This document shows positions 11,681-24,500 of a DNA stretch of 64,000 bases, one piece after another (positions within the stretch are counted from its first letter, which is position 1; every line of letters starts with the position of its first letter). The stretch is from Diatrype stigma (Eukaryota; Ascomycota; Sordariomycetes; Xylariales; Diatrypaceae). The position numbers and the translations under genes are program-made. The notes under the pieces are model-generated. The model made no database searches and was not told where the DNA came from. It was given only the letters and a program-made list of their open reading frames with translations. Location: the NCBI GenBank assembly GCA_022225965.2, contig JAKJXP020000010.1:310001-374000 (forward strand). Reading direction: 5' to 3'.

Positions 11681-14600
11681 TTAGTAGGGAAGAGGGTCGA
11701 GATCGAGGCCTTCGACCGAGAATTTGAACGAGTCGTTTCTGTTTTCCCCCGTTAGTTGTCAGCTAGCAAACCACCCACTCGCCCTCCCACTTCACCAGGA
11801 AGAACACAGAAACCGAATAGAACAAAACATACCGAGAGTAGCTCCCCGCAGCATCCAGATCCAGCCTTCCGCGGATGCAGTCCTCGAAGTCGACGTCGGC
11901 GTAGATGAGGCCTTCGTCGTCCTCCCACTGCGGGCCGGCGAGGACCTCGCCATCGGGGGCGATGATGGCCGAGCCGCCGCGGGAGATGAACGCGCTGCTG
12001 TCCCCCGCCTGCTTCTGCTGCTGCTGCTGCTTTATCTTGGCCTGAGTGAGGATAGTGGCTTGCTCTTCTGGTTGCTTAGGTATTTTCGCAGTAATCGCAT
12101 GAGGAAGCGCGATCTCGAACCCGTCCTCGGTGCGGCACGAATCGTTCCTGCGGACACCACTTCTCGAGACCGGGATGGCAGCGCCGCCGTCGACGACGTC
12201 GTCGTCGAACACGACCGCCTCGCCTTCCTTCTTCTCCTCGTGTTCCTTCTCCTTCACCTTCTCCGCCTTTTTGTCCATCATCACCTTCCTTGCCCTTCCA
12301 TGCTTATGCTCATCGGCATCCCCATTCGGTCCGTTAGCAGCAGCAGCAGTAGCAGCAGTAATCGTAGCGGTGCTCCCTTGTTCAGCTTCTCTCGTCGCCG
12401 TTGTACCATTATCATCATCACCCCCGCCGCTCTTCCGCCGCCGCACGCACATGTTGGAGCTGACGACGAAGCACCGCCCCTCGAGCGCGACGGTGCGCAT
12501 GAGGCCCATCCAGGCGTCGCGGCCGTCGGCGGTGGGCGCGAGCCAGAGGTTGACGTTCTGGGCGTAGAGGGCCTGGCGCAGCAGTGGCATGTAGTTTTCC
12601 CAGCAGATGGCGGCGGCGAGGTTGACGCGGACGCCACGGATGCGCGTCGAAACGGCCTTGAGGGTTGCGGGCGAGCCCTGTGCCCAGATGAGGCGTTCAG
12701 ATCCGGTCTGTTTTTTCGATACCCACGATTCCAAGAGGGAGGTAACATCTTCTGGTTAGCTGTAGCTCATTCTCTTATTTGTCTGTTGTACATGTTGTTT
12801 CGCTTCGCTTTGCATTTTCCATTGTTTCTTCTGTTATTGTTTCTCCCCATGTGTGTGTGGTAGGCCCCGATGATGACTTTTCAAAGGAGATAGAGAGATA
12901 TACAGTAATATGGAAGTATGTGACCGAAAAAATACAGAAGGGAAAAGGAAATGTAGTTGAACATAATACATGAATGGAAATGAAATTAAACGAATAAGCC
13001 TATAAGAAAACGAAAAGCCCCAAACGTGAGAATAAAAGATCGAATCAGAGACGACGCAGCCAGCCAGCCAGCCACTCGGCCAACCAGCCTACGCAAGTTT
13101 TAGCCGATGCAACCGCTGCCATCGCCCCCGGATTTAGTAGCAGCAGTGTTGGTAGTAAGATTGCTCGTAGCCGCGTTGCGGCAGGGACTGCTGATAGACA
13201 TGCGCACGAGGCGATCGTCCTTGAGCCCAAGCTTGCGCTGCAGGGCAATGATATCGCGCATGGTCCTCTCGAGACCGGCGCTCACATCCAAACCACCACC
13301 CAATCCCAGCCCCACACAGCGACTATACATGTCGTGCAAAGTCTGCAGGGCGTCAATCTCGATATCGGTGCGGGTGCGCAGGGTGCGGGCGATGCGGACG
13401 GCGGTCCAGAGGCGCTCCTCGGCGCGGGCGAGGCAGCGGGGGCTGTCCCTGCCGGGATCGCCGCCGCCGCGTTCGCCGTGCTGCCAGGCCACCTGGCCCT
13501 GCAGCTTTGCCAGGCTGGCCTGGACTTCCGGCGAGGAGGCCAGGTGGGCGTGGAAGGCGGGCGAGCGCTCGACGCGGCGCAGGCAGGCGGCGGCGGCGTC
13601 GGGGCGGTTGGCCGCCAGCTCCATCTCGCAGTGGATCATGTGCATGATGCTTTCGATGCGGGCGGGCCAGTAGCTGCTGCAGCTGTTCTCGCTGTCTTCG
13701 CTGTTACCCTTACCACTCCTACCGTCTCCGCCATATGCGTCGTCTTGGCTGCTGCCTGCCGAGTTTGCGGCATCGCTGTACCTGCTGGGGTTGGTGGTGG
13801 TGCCGTTGTCGCTATTACTCCCCCTGTTGCTATCGCTGTCGCTTGCGCTGTTATCGTCGTCGCCGCAGATGAGGCCGGGCGGCGTCCCCCACCGCCACCA
13901 GGCGGGGCGCGGCCTCGCGGCAGCCCAGCCGCGGTACAGCAGCTCCAGCGAGTCGAAGGTGTGGCCGTCGTGGAAGCGCAGGCGCAGCATGTTGTTCAAG
14001 GCGAAGCCGGCCATGTCGTCCTCGCCAAGGGCGGCGAGCTCGTCGCGGAGCAGCTCGGTGATGCGGCCAAGGACGCCCGTCAAGTAATAGGCGTTACTGT
14101 TGTTATGATGGTTATCGCTATTACTGCTGCTGCTGCTGCCCGCGCCCTCGCCACTGCTCCCGTCACTGCTGCTACTGCTGCTACTACTACCATTACTAGC
14201 GATGATGGCGTCGACGATCTGCGCCCAGCTCACCGCCATCGGGTGGTTGCGGCCATGCACGGCGATCAGGAGCTCCTCGATGTGGCGGTACAGGAGGCGG
14301 TCGAGCTGGGCGTACCCGGCGAACTTGAATTGGCAGATCTCCAGGAGGTGGAAGATGAACTCGGGCGAGTTCGCCTTCATGACCGTGACCAGCTGGTCCA
14401 GCCGCGCGTTGAGGATCTGGAAGATGGCCGCTGTGGGCCGCCCGATGTCCAGCGCCGTCTGCAGCCAGGTAAACTCGTCCAGGAGCTGGTACATTCTGGG
14501 GCTGCTATGGCTCTTTTTCTGACACCCTTGCTGCTGCTGCTGCTTCTGAGCTGATTGTCGGGCGTTGCCACTGTCACCGCCCGCGAGGATGTTATTCAGG

Positions 14601-16408
14601 GGCTGCTTCTTTCCTTCGTTAAGTTCCGCTGCTGAAGGCACACATAGCCTGATGGTTGCCCGGACTCCGTTTAAGGCTACCTCCAGCCGACAGTACTCAG
14701 GGGGTGAGCGAATGAACATCGGCGGCGGTGACGATGCCGGGGTCCGGCAAATGACGTGGCCGGAGCTTTTCTTCCCAGCAGCACGCCCTCTGCCTCTATC
14801 CCATTTGATGGAACGTAGCTCCGGCTTTCGCTCGATGTACCGCCAGATTCTTTCGAAACCCACAACCCGCCCTCGGATGATGAGCTCTGATGGCTTTCCG
14901 GCCGCGTCCCGTTGGGCTTTCAGGAACATGGCCTCGAGCACATCGTCTTCCTTGAGTTTCTTGTCGATGCCCCAAGCTCGTATCCTCTTCTTGAACATGT
15001 TGCGTCTGTTCGATAGATATTAGCAAGAGTGCACTCACTTCACGGGAACGCACGGCTTGGCTTGACGCACGTAGCATAGAAAGCAAACCGATCAGCCATG
15101 ATGGTTATGAGCTGGTCGAGCGTCCTGTCTTCTTCGAGATATAATTGCTCGATGATATGTTTGTGAGACTGCCAGTCTTTGGCGGTGGCATATTGTTTGG
15201 GAGGTACGGCAACAAGGCCGGGCGTAGCGGATGAGTCCGGTTGGGTAGAGTCCTCCATTGCAAGAAGAAATCACGAATCGTAGTTACTGGTAGTATCAAA
15301 GAGATTCTCCTGGGACACGACTCGATATCTATAGCATGGAGATCCGACGCCATTATAAGATATTGGACGTGGCGGAGCGAAGCGGTAGAGGTGGAACGAG
15401 TGGATAAAAGGGCAAGGATAACAAGGTTGGCAGCCAAAATAGTTAAATAGCAACGCCGCAATTATAGTGGTAAGGACGCCTAGTTAGGCTAACGTAGTCG
15501 CACGTCTCTGCCAGACCGACAGGGGGATTGAGAGTCTCCATTTTCTCCATACGGTACCAACATCTCATCCCATCCTACTAGTCCCTATAGCATTGACGAA
15601 TCCTCTGTATATAGGTTGTATGTGGGTAGGCACAGTAGTTATAGATCGCCACCACCTATAGTCATACTATACGGCAAGCCCCGTGACGCCCTAGCGCCAA
15701 CATGTTGGAAACAAGTGAGGGCTGACTCTGCCTAGCCAGGGTCTGGAGATGGATGGTGTTCTTAAGGATAAGGAACAGCAAAGAAGAGAGCACGAAGAAG
15801 GAAACAACAAAAAAAGAAGCATGATATAAGCAGATGGAGATTAGGCTTACCGGCTGAACTTTGCGCCTCTTCCCCACGAACCCCAACGTTGGACACACAT
15901 AGCCAACGGCGCAATACAGGCTACCGCCGGCCTTCTCGATTAGGCCGACAACGATGAAGACGCCCGTCTCGCGCGCGATACGCTCGAGCTCCTCTCTCGT
16001 GCCGTCACCTCGGACATTATCGTCGCTATTGTCGCTGCCGTCGCCAGGGGTTGCTGATACTGTGCCACCCGTAGTAGTTGCGCCGGGCCTCAACTGTCCC
16101 GGCAGCTGTCTCTTCACCCAAGCATTGCCGGCACCGGCGCCGTCTCCGACCGTGTCGCCGAGATCAACGGCGCTCTTGAAATATCGAAGAAAGTCGTCAC
16201 GGCCCTCGGCAGTGCGCGCGCCTACTTTGCATCCAAAGTCTGAGCCACGAGGATACCCACCTATATACGCCTCGGGTAAGAGTAAGATGTCAGCACGGTT
16301 AGCCGCTGCGCGCTTGGCGATGTGGTGAAGCTGGGCAAGCGTCTCCTTGGTGGTTGTCTGGGTGCCGGGAGACGCCGTTGCCAGTCTAATCTTGGTATTT
16401 GTCATCAT
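11681..16408 (-). CDS. Nitrilase (C-N hydrolase family) interrupted by a 3.1 kb intron
   Basis: Carbon-nitrogen hydrolase expected to cleave nitriles to acids and ammonia. Exons are 15851-16408, 11833-12707 and 11681-11738, giving 496 residues in one frame. The catalytic triad is visible: Glu46 (LLLPEAYIGGYPRG), Lys183 (GKRRKVQP) and Cys221 (AAAICWENYMP). Exon 1 ends QP and exon 2 begins TGSERLIWAQGSP, exactly the continuous family motif. The last exon gives NDSFKFSVEGLDLDPLPY, the usual fungal nitrilase tail. Intron 1 is 12708-15850 (GTAAGC...CAG, GCTAAC near the 3' end) and contains the whole Clr5-domain gene. The protein is ~150 residues longer than usual because of two low-complexity insertions, one before VRGDGTREELERIA and one of ~145 residues at about 11996-12440. 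It may be functional or split; only transcript data can tell. Confidence 0.88.
12708..13099. other. Nitrilase intron, part downstream of the Clr5 gene
   Basis: It carries the presumed 3' UTR of the Clr5 gene and the 3' end of the nitrilase intron. The minus strand shows a GCTAAC branch-like site about 45 bases before the acceptor. The rest is AT-rich, with ACACAC, and no reading frame of note. Confidence 0.6.
13100..15258 (-). CDS. Clr5-domain protein, nested in the nitrilase intron
   Basis: Two exons, 15071-15258 and 13100-15005, with a 65-bp intron (GTGCGT...CAG), give 697 residues. The N-terminal Clr5 domain (about residues 25-75) reads KDWQSHKHIIEQLYLEEDRT, then LDQLITIMADRFAFYAT, and across the splice RNMFKKRIRAWGIDKKLKED. 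Clr5 domains are common in Pezizomycotina, usually at the N-terminus of nuclear or repeat proteins. The link to chromatin silencing comes from fission yeast Clr5 and is not shown for this gene. After the domain come helical segments such as TWLQTALDIGRPTAAIFQIL, interrupted by Ser/Asn/Asp runs encoded by trinucleotide repeats. The whole gene lies between nitrilase exons 1 and 2 on the same strand. Confidence 0.87.
15259..15850. other. Nitrilase intron, part upstream of the Clr5 gene
   Basis: It starts with a consensus donor (GTAAGC on the minus strand) and presumably contains the Clr5 promoter. A few TA-rich and GTAGG stretches occur. I found no terminal inverted repeats or target duplication that would mark an inserted element. 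Confidence 0.55.
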
Positions 16409-17245
16409 GAAGCACCGGGTTCAACTGATCCTGGGTTTGATCCTGCTTTGGCACGTAAGTCAACTGGGTCCCGAATTGATCGTTACGATACACCCTTTCA
16501 TACCTTTTTCTACAGGCCCTAAGATGCTTTGAGTAGTTGAGTCTCTCAGTAACTAGTAGGTAACAAGGATGAAAAAGCCGCAACAGACATCAGCTAACTA
16601 AAGGATTTTACGCAAGCCTTTAGAACCAACTACATCATAACGTTACTAGATGCTTACCCTAGCAGCCCTAGTTACTGTAGCACCTAAAGATAGGCATGCC
16701 TAAAAGTGCATACATACCGCACCATACATACCCCGCAGCGAAGGTCTACTTATCAATCCGTCCTGCACTGCGCGTGTGTTAGGTAGATAGTTATTCCCAC
16801 TACACCTACACCTACGACATGAAGCGATGTGTGGAAATCAACTGCCTTGCTGGTTTATTGCTGGTATATGTGCACCTGTCTCAGCACATCAAGACACGGT
16901 AGGGAAAATGAAGTCAAATCATATCTATTAATGAAAGCGAGAAAGCCTAACTCCACTACCTGAAGCCTAAGGCTTAAGGATGGGTATCTTAAAATATGGT
17001 ATTTGTGGCCAGAAAGACCTCATCATTTATACATCGTAAAGAAACCACTTGGATCTCGCAATTCATAGCATCGTCGAGCTCTTCCTGGAGAATTAACGCG
17101 CCAGCCACATAGCCACCACCGCAAGTATTAAGTGACTCGATCCCCTCCAACCCCTCAAGCCCATATGTCGACTGGTACCAACGCATAACACATGTCCTCC
17201 CCCGCCTGAACTGAAGCCCAAGTGCGTAAAATCTCTACCTCTCCA
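16409..17245. other. Intergenic: nitrilase promoter and CFEM gene 3' flank
   Basis: Both flanking genes are on the minus strand. It contains short CTAG/CCTAG-rich and CACTACACCTAC-type sequence. No conserved ORF was recognised. Confidence 0.55.
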
Positions 17246-18532
17246 TTACAGCAGGAAAGCTGCTACACCAGCAACGGCAATGATGCCGAGAGGCGCAGCG
17301 GTATGCTGCACAGCAAGACCTTCGGTAGAAGAGGGAGCATCACCCCCCGCCGAACTACCACTACTTTCACTGACAGGAACAGTAGTCGCGACAGTGCTGG
17401 TGGAGACTTGGCCATCAGAGCCAGTGGTAGTCACTGCGACCTCACTGCTAGTCACAGCCACAGTTGAGCTCACAACAGTGGACAGAGTACCAGATTGAGA
17501 TCCGGATCCGGATCCGGACTCCGTACCAGAGCCTGAAGGGGTCGAGTAAATGGTGCTAGCTCCCAGGGTCGAGGTGATGACGGAGTCGCCAGAGGTGATG
17601 GTTGAAAGAAGGGTCTCTGTGGATATGGGAATGGCACCGCCAACTCCACCAGCAGCGCCGGAGCTTCCTGAACCAGTGATAGTTGGCTCGAGAGTCGAAA
17701 GAATGGTTGTAGAACCAACGGTGGTGGTGACATCCCCGTCACTACCTGAGATGGTAGAGACGATCGGGGAAGTGGCAACGGCGACACCGGAGGTGACACC
17801 TTCAGAGCCGGTGGACTAAGGACACGTTAGGATAAATGAACAAGACAGTGAGAAGGCAATAGGAAGCCAACTACTTACACCTGCACCGGTGGCGGGACCG
17901 GTAGCGCTTGCGGTAGCCTCAATGGTGGTGGTAGGCGAAGCAGTGCCACTCTAAGACAAGGGAGAATGTATCAGCTTCAGTGATCGAAAGCACAGGCGGG
18001 CCAAGTTAACAAGTACTTACCGCGGTGTTACCGGGGAGGCCAGAGACGACAATACCAGCATCTGCAATCTCAGTCAGCTCGAGGCTCTACTATTTAGTCC
18101 AAGAGATGCTGAACTTACCGGCACAATACTGCGCACCATAGTTAATAACTTGGGTCGCGATGGTGGGATCCTGGCAGTTCTCCATGGAGCAGTCCCGAAT
18201 TCCATAGAGGAAGTCGGCCTCGCTGCAGAGGCACACAGGATCAGGACCACAGCCAAAGTTATTGGCCATATTGAGCATGTTGGTAATGCAGACTTGCTGT
18301 GAGACGAAGCAGTTAGCAACTATAGCTGGTGCCAATGTCCCAAGTCACCAGGCCACCAGAAGGCAGACCCTCGAGAAGTAGCTGGTGACCGCAGTCTACC
18401 CCGATTCAAGGCTCAAGGGAAGATGATGGAAAGGGTTAAACTTACTCCACACTCGGGAAATCCTTCCGGGAAGGACGCCTGGGCTGCTGCAAGCGCGGCC
18501 GAGGCGCCGACAAGGATCGCGGATGTCTTCAT
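17246..18532 (-). CDS. GPI-anchored CFEM-domain cell-surface protein
   Basis: Secreted, wall- or membrane-anchored protein of the CFEM family, members of which bind haem/iron or act in host contact. Five exons (18446-18532, 18119-18296, 18021-18061, 17879-17950, 17246-17815) give 315 residues. A signal peptide MKTSAILVGASAALAAAQA leads into FPEGFPECG. Across the first splice the eight CFEM cysteines follow: C-GQV-C, C-GPDPV-C-L-C, then three more, ending GAQYCAG. The Asp in GPDPVCLC is the residue used as axial haem ligand in Csa2-type CFEMs. A long Ser/Thr/Gly linker (probable O-glycan region) follows. The C-terminus APLGIIAVAGVAAFLL is a GPI-type hydrophobic tail with small residues (SSAGGDA) before it. 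The start is set by the signal peptide; an upstream in-frame Met would spoil it. Confidence 0.93.
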
Positions 18533-21500
18533 CTTGATTGATATCTCAAGGTCGAGGCTAGCTGTTCTTGGAGTCCTTGGTAAGAATTCTGGCACAAAAA
18601 TCGATGATCAAAAAGATTGGTGCAAAAAAATGTGAGTCTTGATTGGGGATGTGTGGAAGAGATTATCACTGATGGAAAGTTGTTGTTGATGCTTGCGGTC
18701 TGCAGAGGGCGGGTGTGGTGTTCTGGGGAAGAAGAGAGAAGTTGGAGGGGTTGGAGGAGAGGCGAGAGATCGGGAGGAAATGAAAATGGAAATGAGCAGG
18801 TTTCGCCACGGGGGAAATTTGGTTGGTTTGTGTTTGTGGTTTGCAATTTGTGGTGTGTACTGGTAGTGACGTTTGGTGATGATGGGGAAGGCGCGAGTTT
18901 TGTGAGTATGTAGTACTGCTGCTTGCTGCTGCTTGCTACATGATCCCAGGTCTGCCAGGGAAGGAGCGCAGGGAAATGCGGGACACCAGAGCGTCCAAAC
19001 TTTTCATTCGCAAGTCCCTCCCAAAATCCAACCTCGGAAGTGATCCAGATTGGTGCAATGTTAATTTGCGGAGGGGAATTGGGTATGTTATGTGATGTAA
19101 GACATCAATGGACTGGGCAGGTATTGAAATATCAATATGAACGAGAAGACCAAATCGGGAAAGGGAATTCGGTGTGATAGGTCAACATGACAGCAACCAC
19201 TGTCGTATCAGAGGTGATGGGGAAGCTGCGATGGGTCTCTACTTGGCACCACGTGCAATGATTGCAGTATTGGGTACCCACGAACAGATAGCTGAAGTCA
19301 GGAAGCAGCGGATGGACTTACCAACGTGTGAATATGGCTTTAGTTGATGCTATGTTGTCGGATGTAACTGGCGTTGGTGCTGCACCGAAGCTGAACCTTG
19401 TGGTCTGATCTGGAAGGAAGATTGAGACGGGATATGGAGGTGGGATAAGTAATCGGTGAAGGCAGAGAGGGGAGGACGGTATATTTATCAAATGCAGGTG
19501 GTATCTAGGCAGGCAGGCAGGTAGGTAGGTAGGTAGGTAGGTAGGTAGGTAGGCCTTGGTATGTAGACTATGAGCAGACGATCAATGCTCCCTCCCGTCA
19601 CATATTTACAAGTAAACAATGGCACTGGGGATATCCCACCTAGCTCGTTTATCTTGATGTAATTTCTTGTTTCGGCACCCTGGGAGGCTCTGCAGCTGCT
19701 TGCATGACGGGGCTTGACACCAAACCAAGCTATTTCTTGACAAGCAAGCCGGCTTTGTTGACTTGAGCTACCTACATGCAGTACTACTACCTTAGTATAT
19801 AGGAGGTTGGTGTAGGTACCTACAGTAGTGCAGTAGTAGACACAACCAGCTAACCCCATGCAACTGTCCTACCACAAGAAGAGATTGTGCCCACTAGGTA
19901 CCTACCATGAGTATTTCCAACCCGAGTAGCCTATGTAGGTACATAAACACCTGTTTAGCGGTGGGCAAACATTCCGTCATCTACCTACCAGACTGTGTAC
20001 GGTGATAGATCAGCAGTATACCTGCATGTAGATAGGCCTGGTAGGCATGAACGAGCCTCCCCAGCTTGCTGTAGGTACCGAGTCTAGGTAACTTAGGTAA
20101 TGGGCTTCGATATTCCTGCGACTTTCATGCCTAGCTGCGAACTTCTCTCTGCTATTGGCACTAGTGTTGCTGAGCCAAGCGCAACCCGAAAGTAGCGGTC
20201 CCACGTCTGTAGTGGGAAGTGGTGACGTGGTGCAGCAGATATCCAAGCAAGAAGCCTTATTGATGTTTACTTATATGTTGTGCATCATTGTGGGGAAGCT
20301 GTGACTAGAAAATCGGAGGGCAAGCCGTACTTCGTTGTAGATGTGTGACGCCAAGGCAAGAAAATCTCGATGCGCACCCGTCCTGCCTCATGCCCGAATG
20401 CAATTTTCCATCCTTCATTGTGCTATTGTCCCTATATGGCATATATCATATATACAGGGCCATGTGGGCGTGGCAGGATAACAGCAGCACGGAAAACGCA
20501 CAGAAAACGCACCTGGCAGCTAGAAACAGACTTCCCTTTTACAACTTGCTTTCCCTACCAGATCATGCTTGTCAAGTTGATAGGTGCAATTGGACTGTGT
20601 CAAGTAGGTAGGTAGCCAGCCACATTACACCATTGCTTTATACCTAGTATTTTTCTTCGAACTTCCTTGCTCATCCTAAGTGGATTTGCTGATATCAGGT
20701 AGCTTAAGCCCCCCTCTTCGGTAGTGCAGTCATATATGATATAAGTACCTAAGTACCTATGAGACTTTCATTTTCGGCCGATATCAAGTCCAGGAACACT
20801 AAACCTAATAGCCCCCGTTTGATATCTAAGCCTGCAATAGGTCTAGCGAGATACTTCCAAGGTTACCTAGCTATCCGCCTGCTCTTCTGTGACCTACAAC
20901 GGTTGCAGAAGAGCTTTCAAGAAATGGTAAGTAACCGAATCAACCTAACATACGAAAACATCATATAACAATTGTCACCAGATCTGGACTTCAAAGGAAA
21001 CATGCTACTGTAGGTACAGGACCTCTCATGGTAACTATGATGTAACAGTTAGATATTAAGGCACCCGCCCGCTCGGAAGCCCTGTCTGCATGGGCGGGCC
21101 CGAGGATCTAGGCGTGGCCGCGTGCTGGCGTGTTACCATCAGCAAGGGTCAAATCAAGTAAAAAATTACTGCATGCGACAACTGGAGAAGATGTTGTGGC
21201 ATCTTATTGGCTAGTGAATCGGGTCTAACCTCCATGTGCCCTGGAATACAAGTGGAGCTTTCGGCTGCCTAAAGAACATCGAGCCAACGAGAAGTCAACA
21301 GCGCAGGACAGGGGTGTGTATTAAAGTGCTGGCTTTCCTTGCCAGCTTGCTGCTTGCCTCTGTTTCTGGTTTTTTGCACCAGCCATTTTTGCACAGAACC
21401 GTCAATGTCTAATAATGATCATGATCATACATGATCAAGTTCATCTACGACGCGGAAGTTCGGCAACAAGACGAGTAATATCAGAAGTCTTTGTTCTAGG

Positions 21501-24500
21501 TATCTAATTCTAATCCACGCCTCATCCGTTTGCGCATACTACTAATCCATTCTCGATTTTGTGGTTGAAGTCATAACCATTCAAACCATTAATTCGGCAT
21601 TACAGGAAAGCTCTCCAAAACAAACGGTTGATGTCATCCCGACATCCCGACATCCCGCCTCCATTTCTCCATACCTACCTACATACTACCTATGTATTGC
21701 CTCCACTATCGCATCCGAATGCCCAAACTATATGTATTTCGTAATAAGTCGGCTTACAGCATCGCTGCTCGTATCGCATCCGTCAATCCTGATCTGACCC
21801 TATGATACGATCATATATGTTATGCAATTGGTTTGATGCCAGTCTTACCACTATATTCATGTCCTTACGTACTTTAGTTGGACGACTGCTACGACTTGCG
21901 ATTTGCCGCGTAGAATGGCATAGAATGGTTTGTCAACGGTCTGCTACATTGCTTCGCACCTGACCTACTCGTCCCAACTTAGGCAATGCCAATAAGTCGC
22001 GGCTTTGATGGACATAGCCAAACATGATGCACTAGCTTCCATGCCAAATTGCTTATACCTCAGGCTAAGATAGGTCATATGGGCTTCGGATACTGTGTGC
22101 CCAGAAGCTGTGTGACAATATTATTCCCAGAGTCAGTCCTCCGGGGAATGTATAGAGCCGACAATAATCTGGTCACTTTGGGTACGTGGGATGCCTTGTC
22201 CTGCGTCTGGTATCGCCTGGCCTTCAGCTCCGATCTGGATTTTTGGCCTGGTGGGGCTTGCCAACGTGATCGACCACGGGAAGATCGAGATAGGCGACAA
22301 CCGGAGCGGCGGCACCGGGCCCAAGACCCCATAATCCCCACCCGCCCCGATGCTCTCCTTCGGTATTGATCGGCTTTACCAAAAGACCTTGGGCAGTTCC
22401 AATGTCCTAGCCTACCCAGGCGACACAATGACATTGCATGAGTAGATCGGTCAGCAACGCAGAAGGACAGGGTGAGCGGGTAGAAAATGTTCGTGTTCCT
22501 TGGCGTAATGGACAGTATAATCCCTCCTAAATCAGACGAACTCCTTGTGCCAGTGCTCTATGACCAGCACTGTCACGTTACCTATTACTTTCCGATCGTC
22601 TCATTACCAAGTCCTACTGTTCGGCGGCCTCCCACACCTCTCATTGGTGCCCTCACAACGTCCTCTGACGACGAGGCTCTCCTGCGGTGTAACAGCGGCA
22701 TCGACGAATATAACGCAGTTGACTGGCTACATCTGTGTCTCTGCTCGGAGCTTACTGGGCAAAGAGAGACGTAGTGTTTTCGCTTGTCATGCCCGAACGC
22801 TGCAGCAACGGCTGCAAGTCGAGAAGCATGGCTATGACAAAACACTCTATTGTTTCAGCAAGCTTGCTGCAGGATGGCAATTTGATCCCATTTGGCCCTG
22901 TGTGACGGATTCTATTTGACGTCGTCATTTGTCTCATAAGGCAGGCTTGCGACCCCTCAACTATATCCCGAAACATGACGTCGAGATGCGGTGGGCACAG
23001 TGCTCGCCCACCTACCCATAAGCGGCAGTCAAGTAGGACCATTCATTTCGGCCTAACTACTACTCAAGTCACACAGCGACAGGACATGGCGGCTACAGTT
23101 GTTTCATGGATCTCTGCTGGGACGTAGCAAACTTGGACTGATTTAATAGAGATTGCCTGCCGATCACCTTCAATTTTCTAGGTCCCAGCTGCTGAGACTC
23201 CCCAGAAGCGGCCTCCCCCTTCTGTCCAACTTGGCCATGAAGCAGGTCGCTATGAGAAGAATACTTATGCCGGATTGTCGATGCACATTCGAAGACGTAG
23301 GTGCAGCCTCAACTGATGTCCCTAGACAGGACAATACCTCATCGTCCGGTCACAGGTCCAGGAAAACCATACACGAATATACTGCTTACGAAAGTTTTGC
23401 GTTCGATACTACGAGGTTCGTCCTTTCTTCAACGCGAGCGTGGTATAACATGTACGGCCGACCGCTGTATTTCACCAAAGAGAATCAACTGGGCACAGAG
23501 AGCATTACCTGCATCAATCCGAGAGGGCCACCGACAACCATGGGTCCCCAAATTCATGCTCTGATCGCCAATGAAATACCGATGGGCTACTAGATTAGTA
23601 TACTAGTAACAACGATACGAGGGGGCGGCGCTCTCTGACCTAAGCTACATCACAACATTTGGATGATGATTTGAATTGCTACCATAAGCGTAGCTAGCTG
23701 AGGCAGTGTATCCCTACCGGTCAAGAAACGATCACGAAGGCGTATAGGGGCAAAACATAAGGAGCCCATTCCACATACGGAACCACCAACTAGAGCTCAA
23801 AGTCTTTAAGAATACTCAAGGGCATATTTTACTTAGCCCCCTTTTATTCATGCAAGAAGTTGCCTTCACGGCATCCCCAAACAATTGAGCGTCGCTACTA
23901 ATAAAGTCGCTTGATTATTCTGCTTCGATCTTCGAGGACACGGAGAATTTACATTTTATGTCTTGTCTCGCCCGGCTGCTCACGAAAACCGAGAGTAGAT
24001 ATATCAGATCAAGGATTCTATTATATTTCATCTGATCAGCCTAACCAATCATTGCCTACTGCAATAGAAGCAGCAGCACGATCGGCATCTGATCTATCTA
24101 TCGTCATTATCTAGATACCTGGGTAGGTAAGGTTCCAAACATCTATATATGAGGTGCATTTTCCCCAACGACCCCAACCCACAACCTACCTATCAGATAG
24201 GTGGGTGTTATGCATGCATGCGTGACTAAATCTTCCCGCTCATGAATCGTCAGCGCCCAAAACGCCAGTGTCTAGCAAACGGTGTATCATTTCGTCTCTT
24301 CAACCCCGTAAACGCCCAACGCGTGTAAATCAAATGGTCTGCAAAAGCAAAGCATCCCCACGTTGGAGGTCTAAACAAAGTTAGGCGCAGCGTGGTAAGA
24401 GTGGTATAATATAGCGGAAGGGCTGCCAGTCATGCTGGCGATGCCCTAGTTAGCCCTGACTGACTGGTTGTGGGCGAGGTGTTTCAGTCGATGGTGAGGA

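Noticed and set aside
13334..14554. 406-residue plus-strand ORF opposite the Clr5 gene
   Set aside because: Low-complexity Val/Ala/Gly translation caused by repeats in the real minus-strand gene.
11681..16408. Two separate nitrilase-like genes either side of the Clr5 gene
   Set aside because: Each half lacks part of the catalytic triad, the downstream half has no start codon at its conserved edge, and the ends match a phase-0 intron exactly.
23153..23593. 146-residue plus-strand ORF
   Set aside because: No start context, motif or conserved feature; an ORF of this length is expected by chance.
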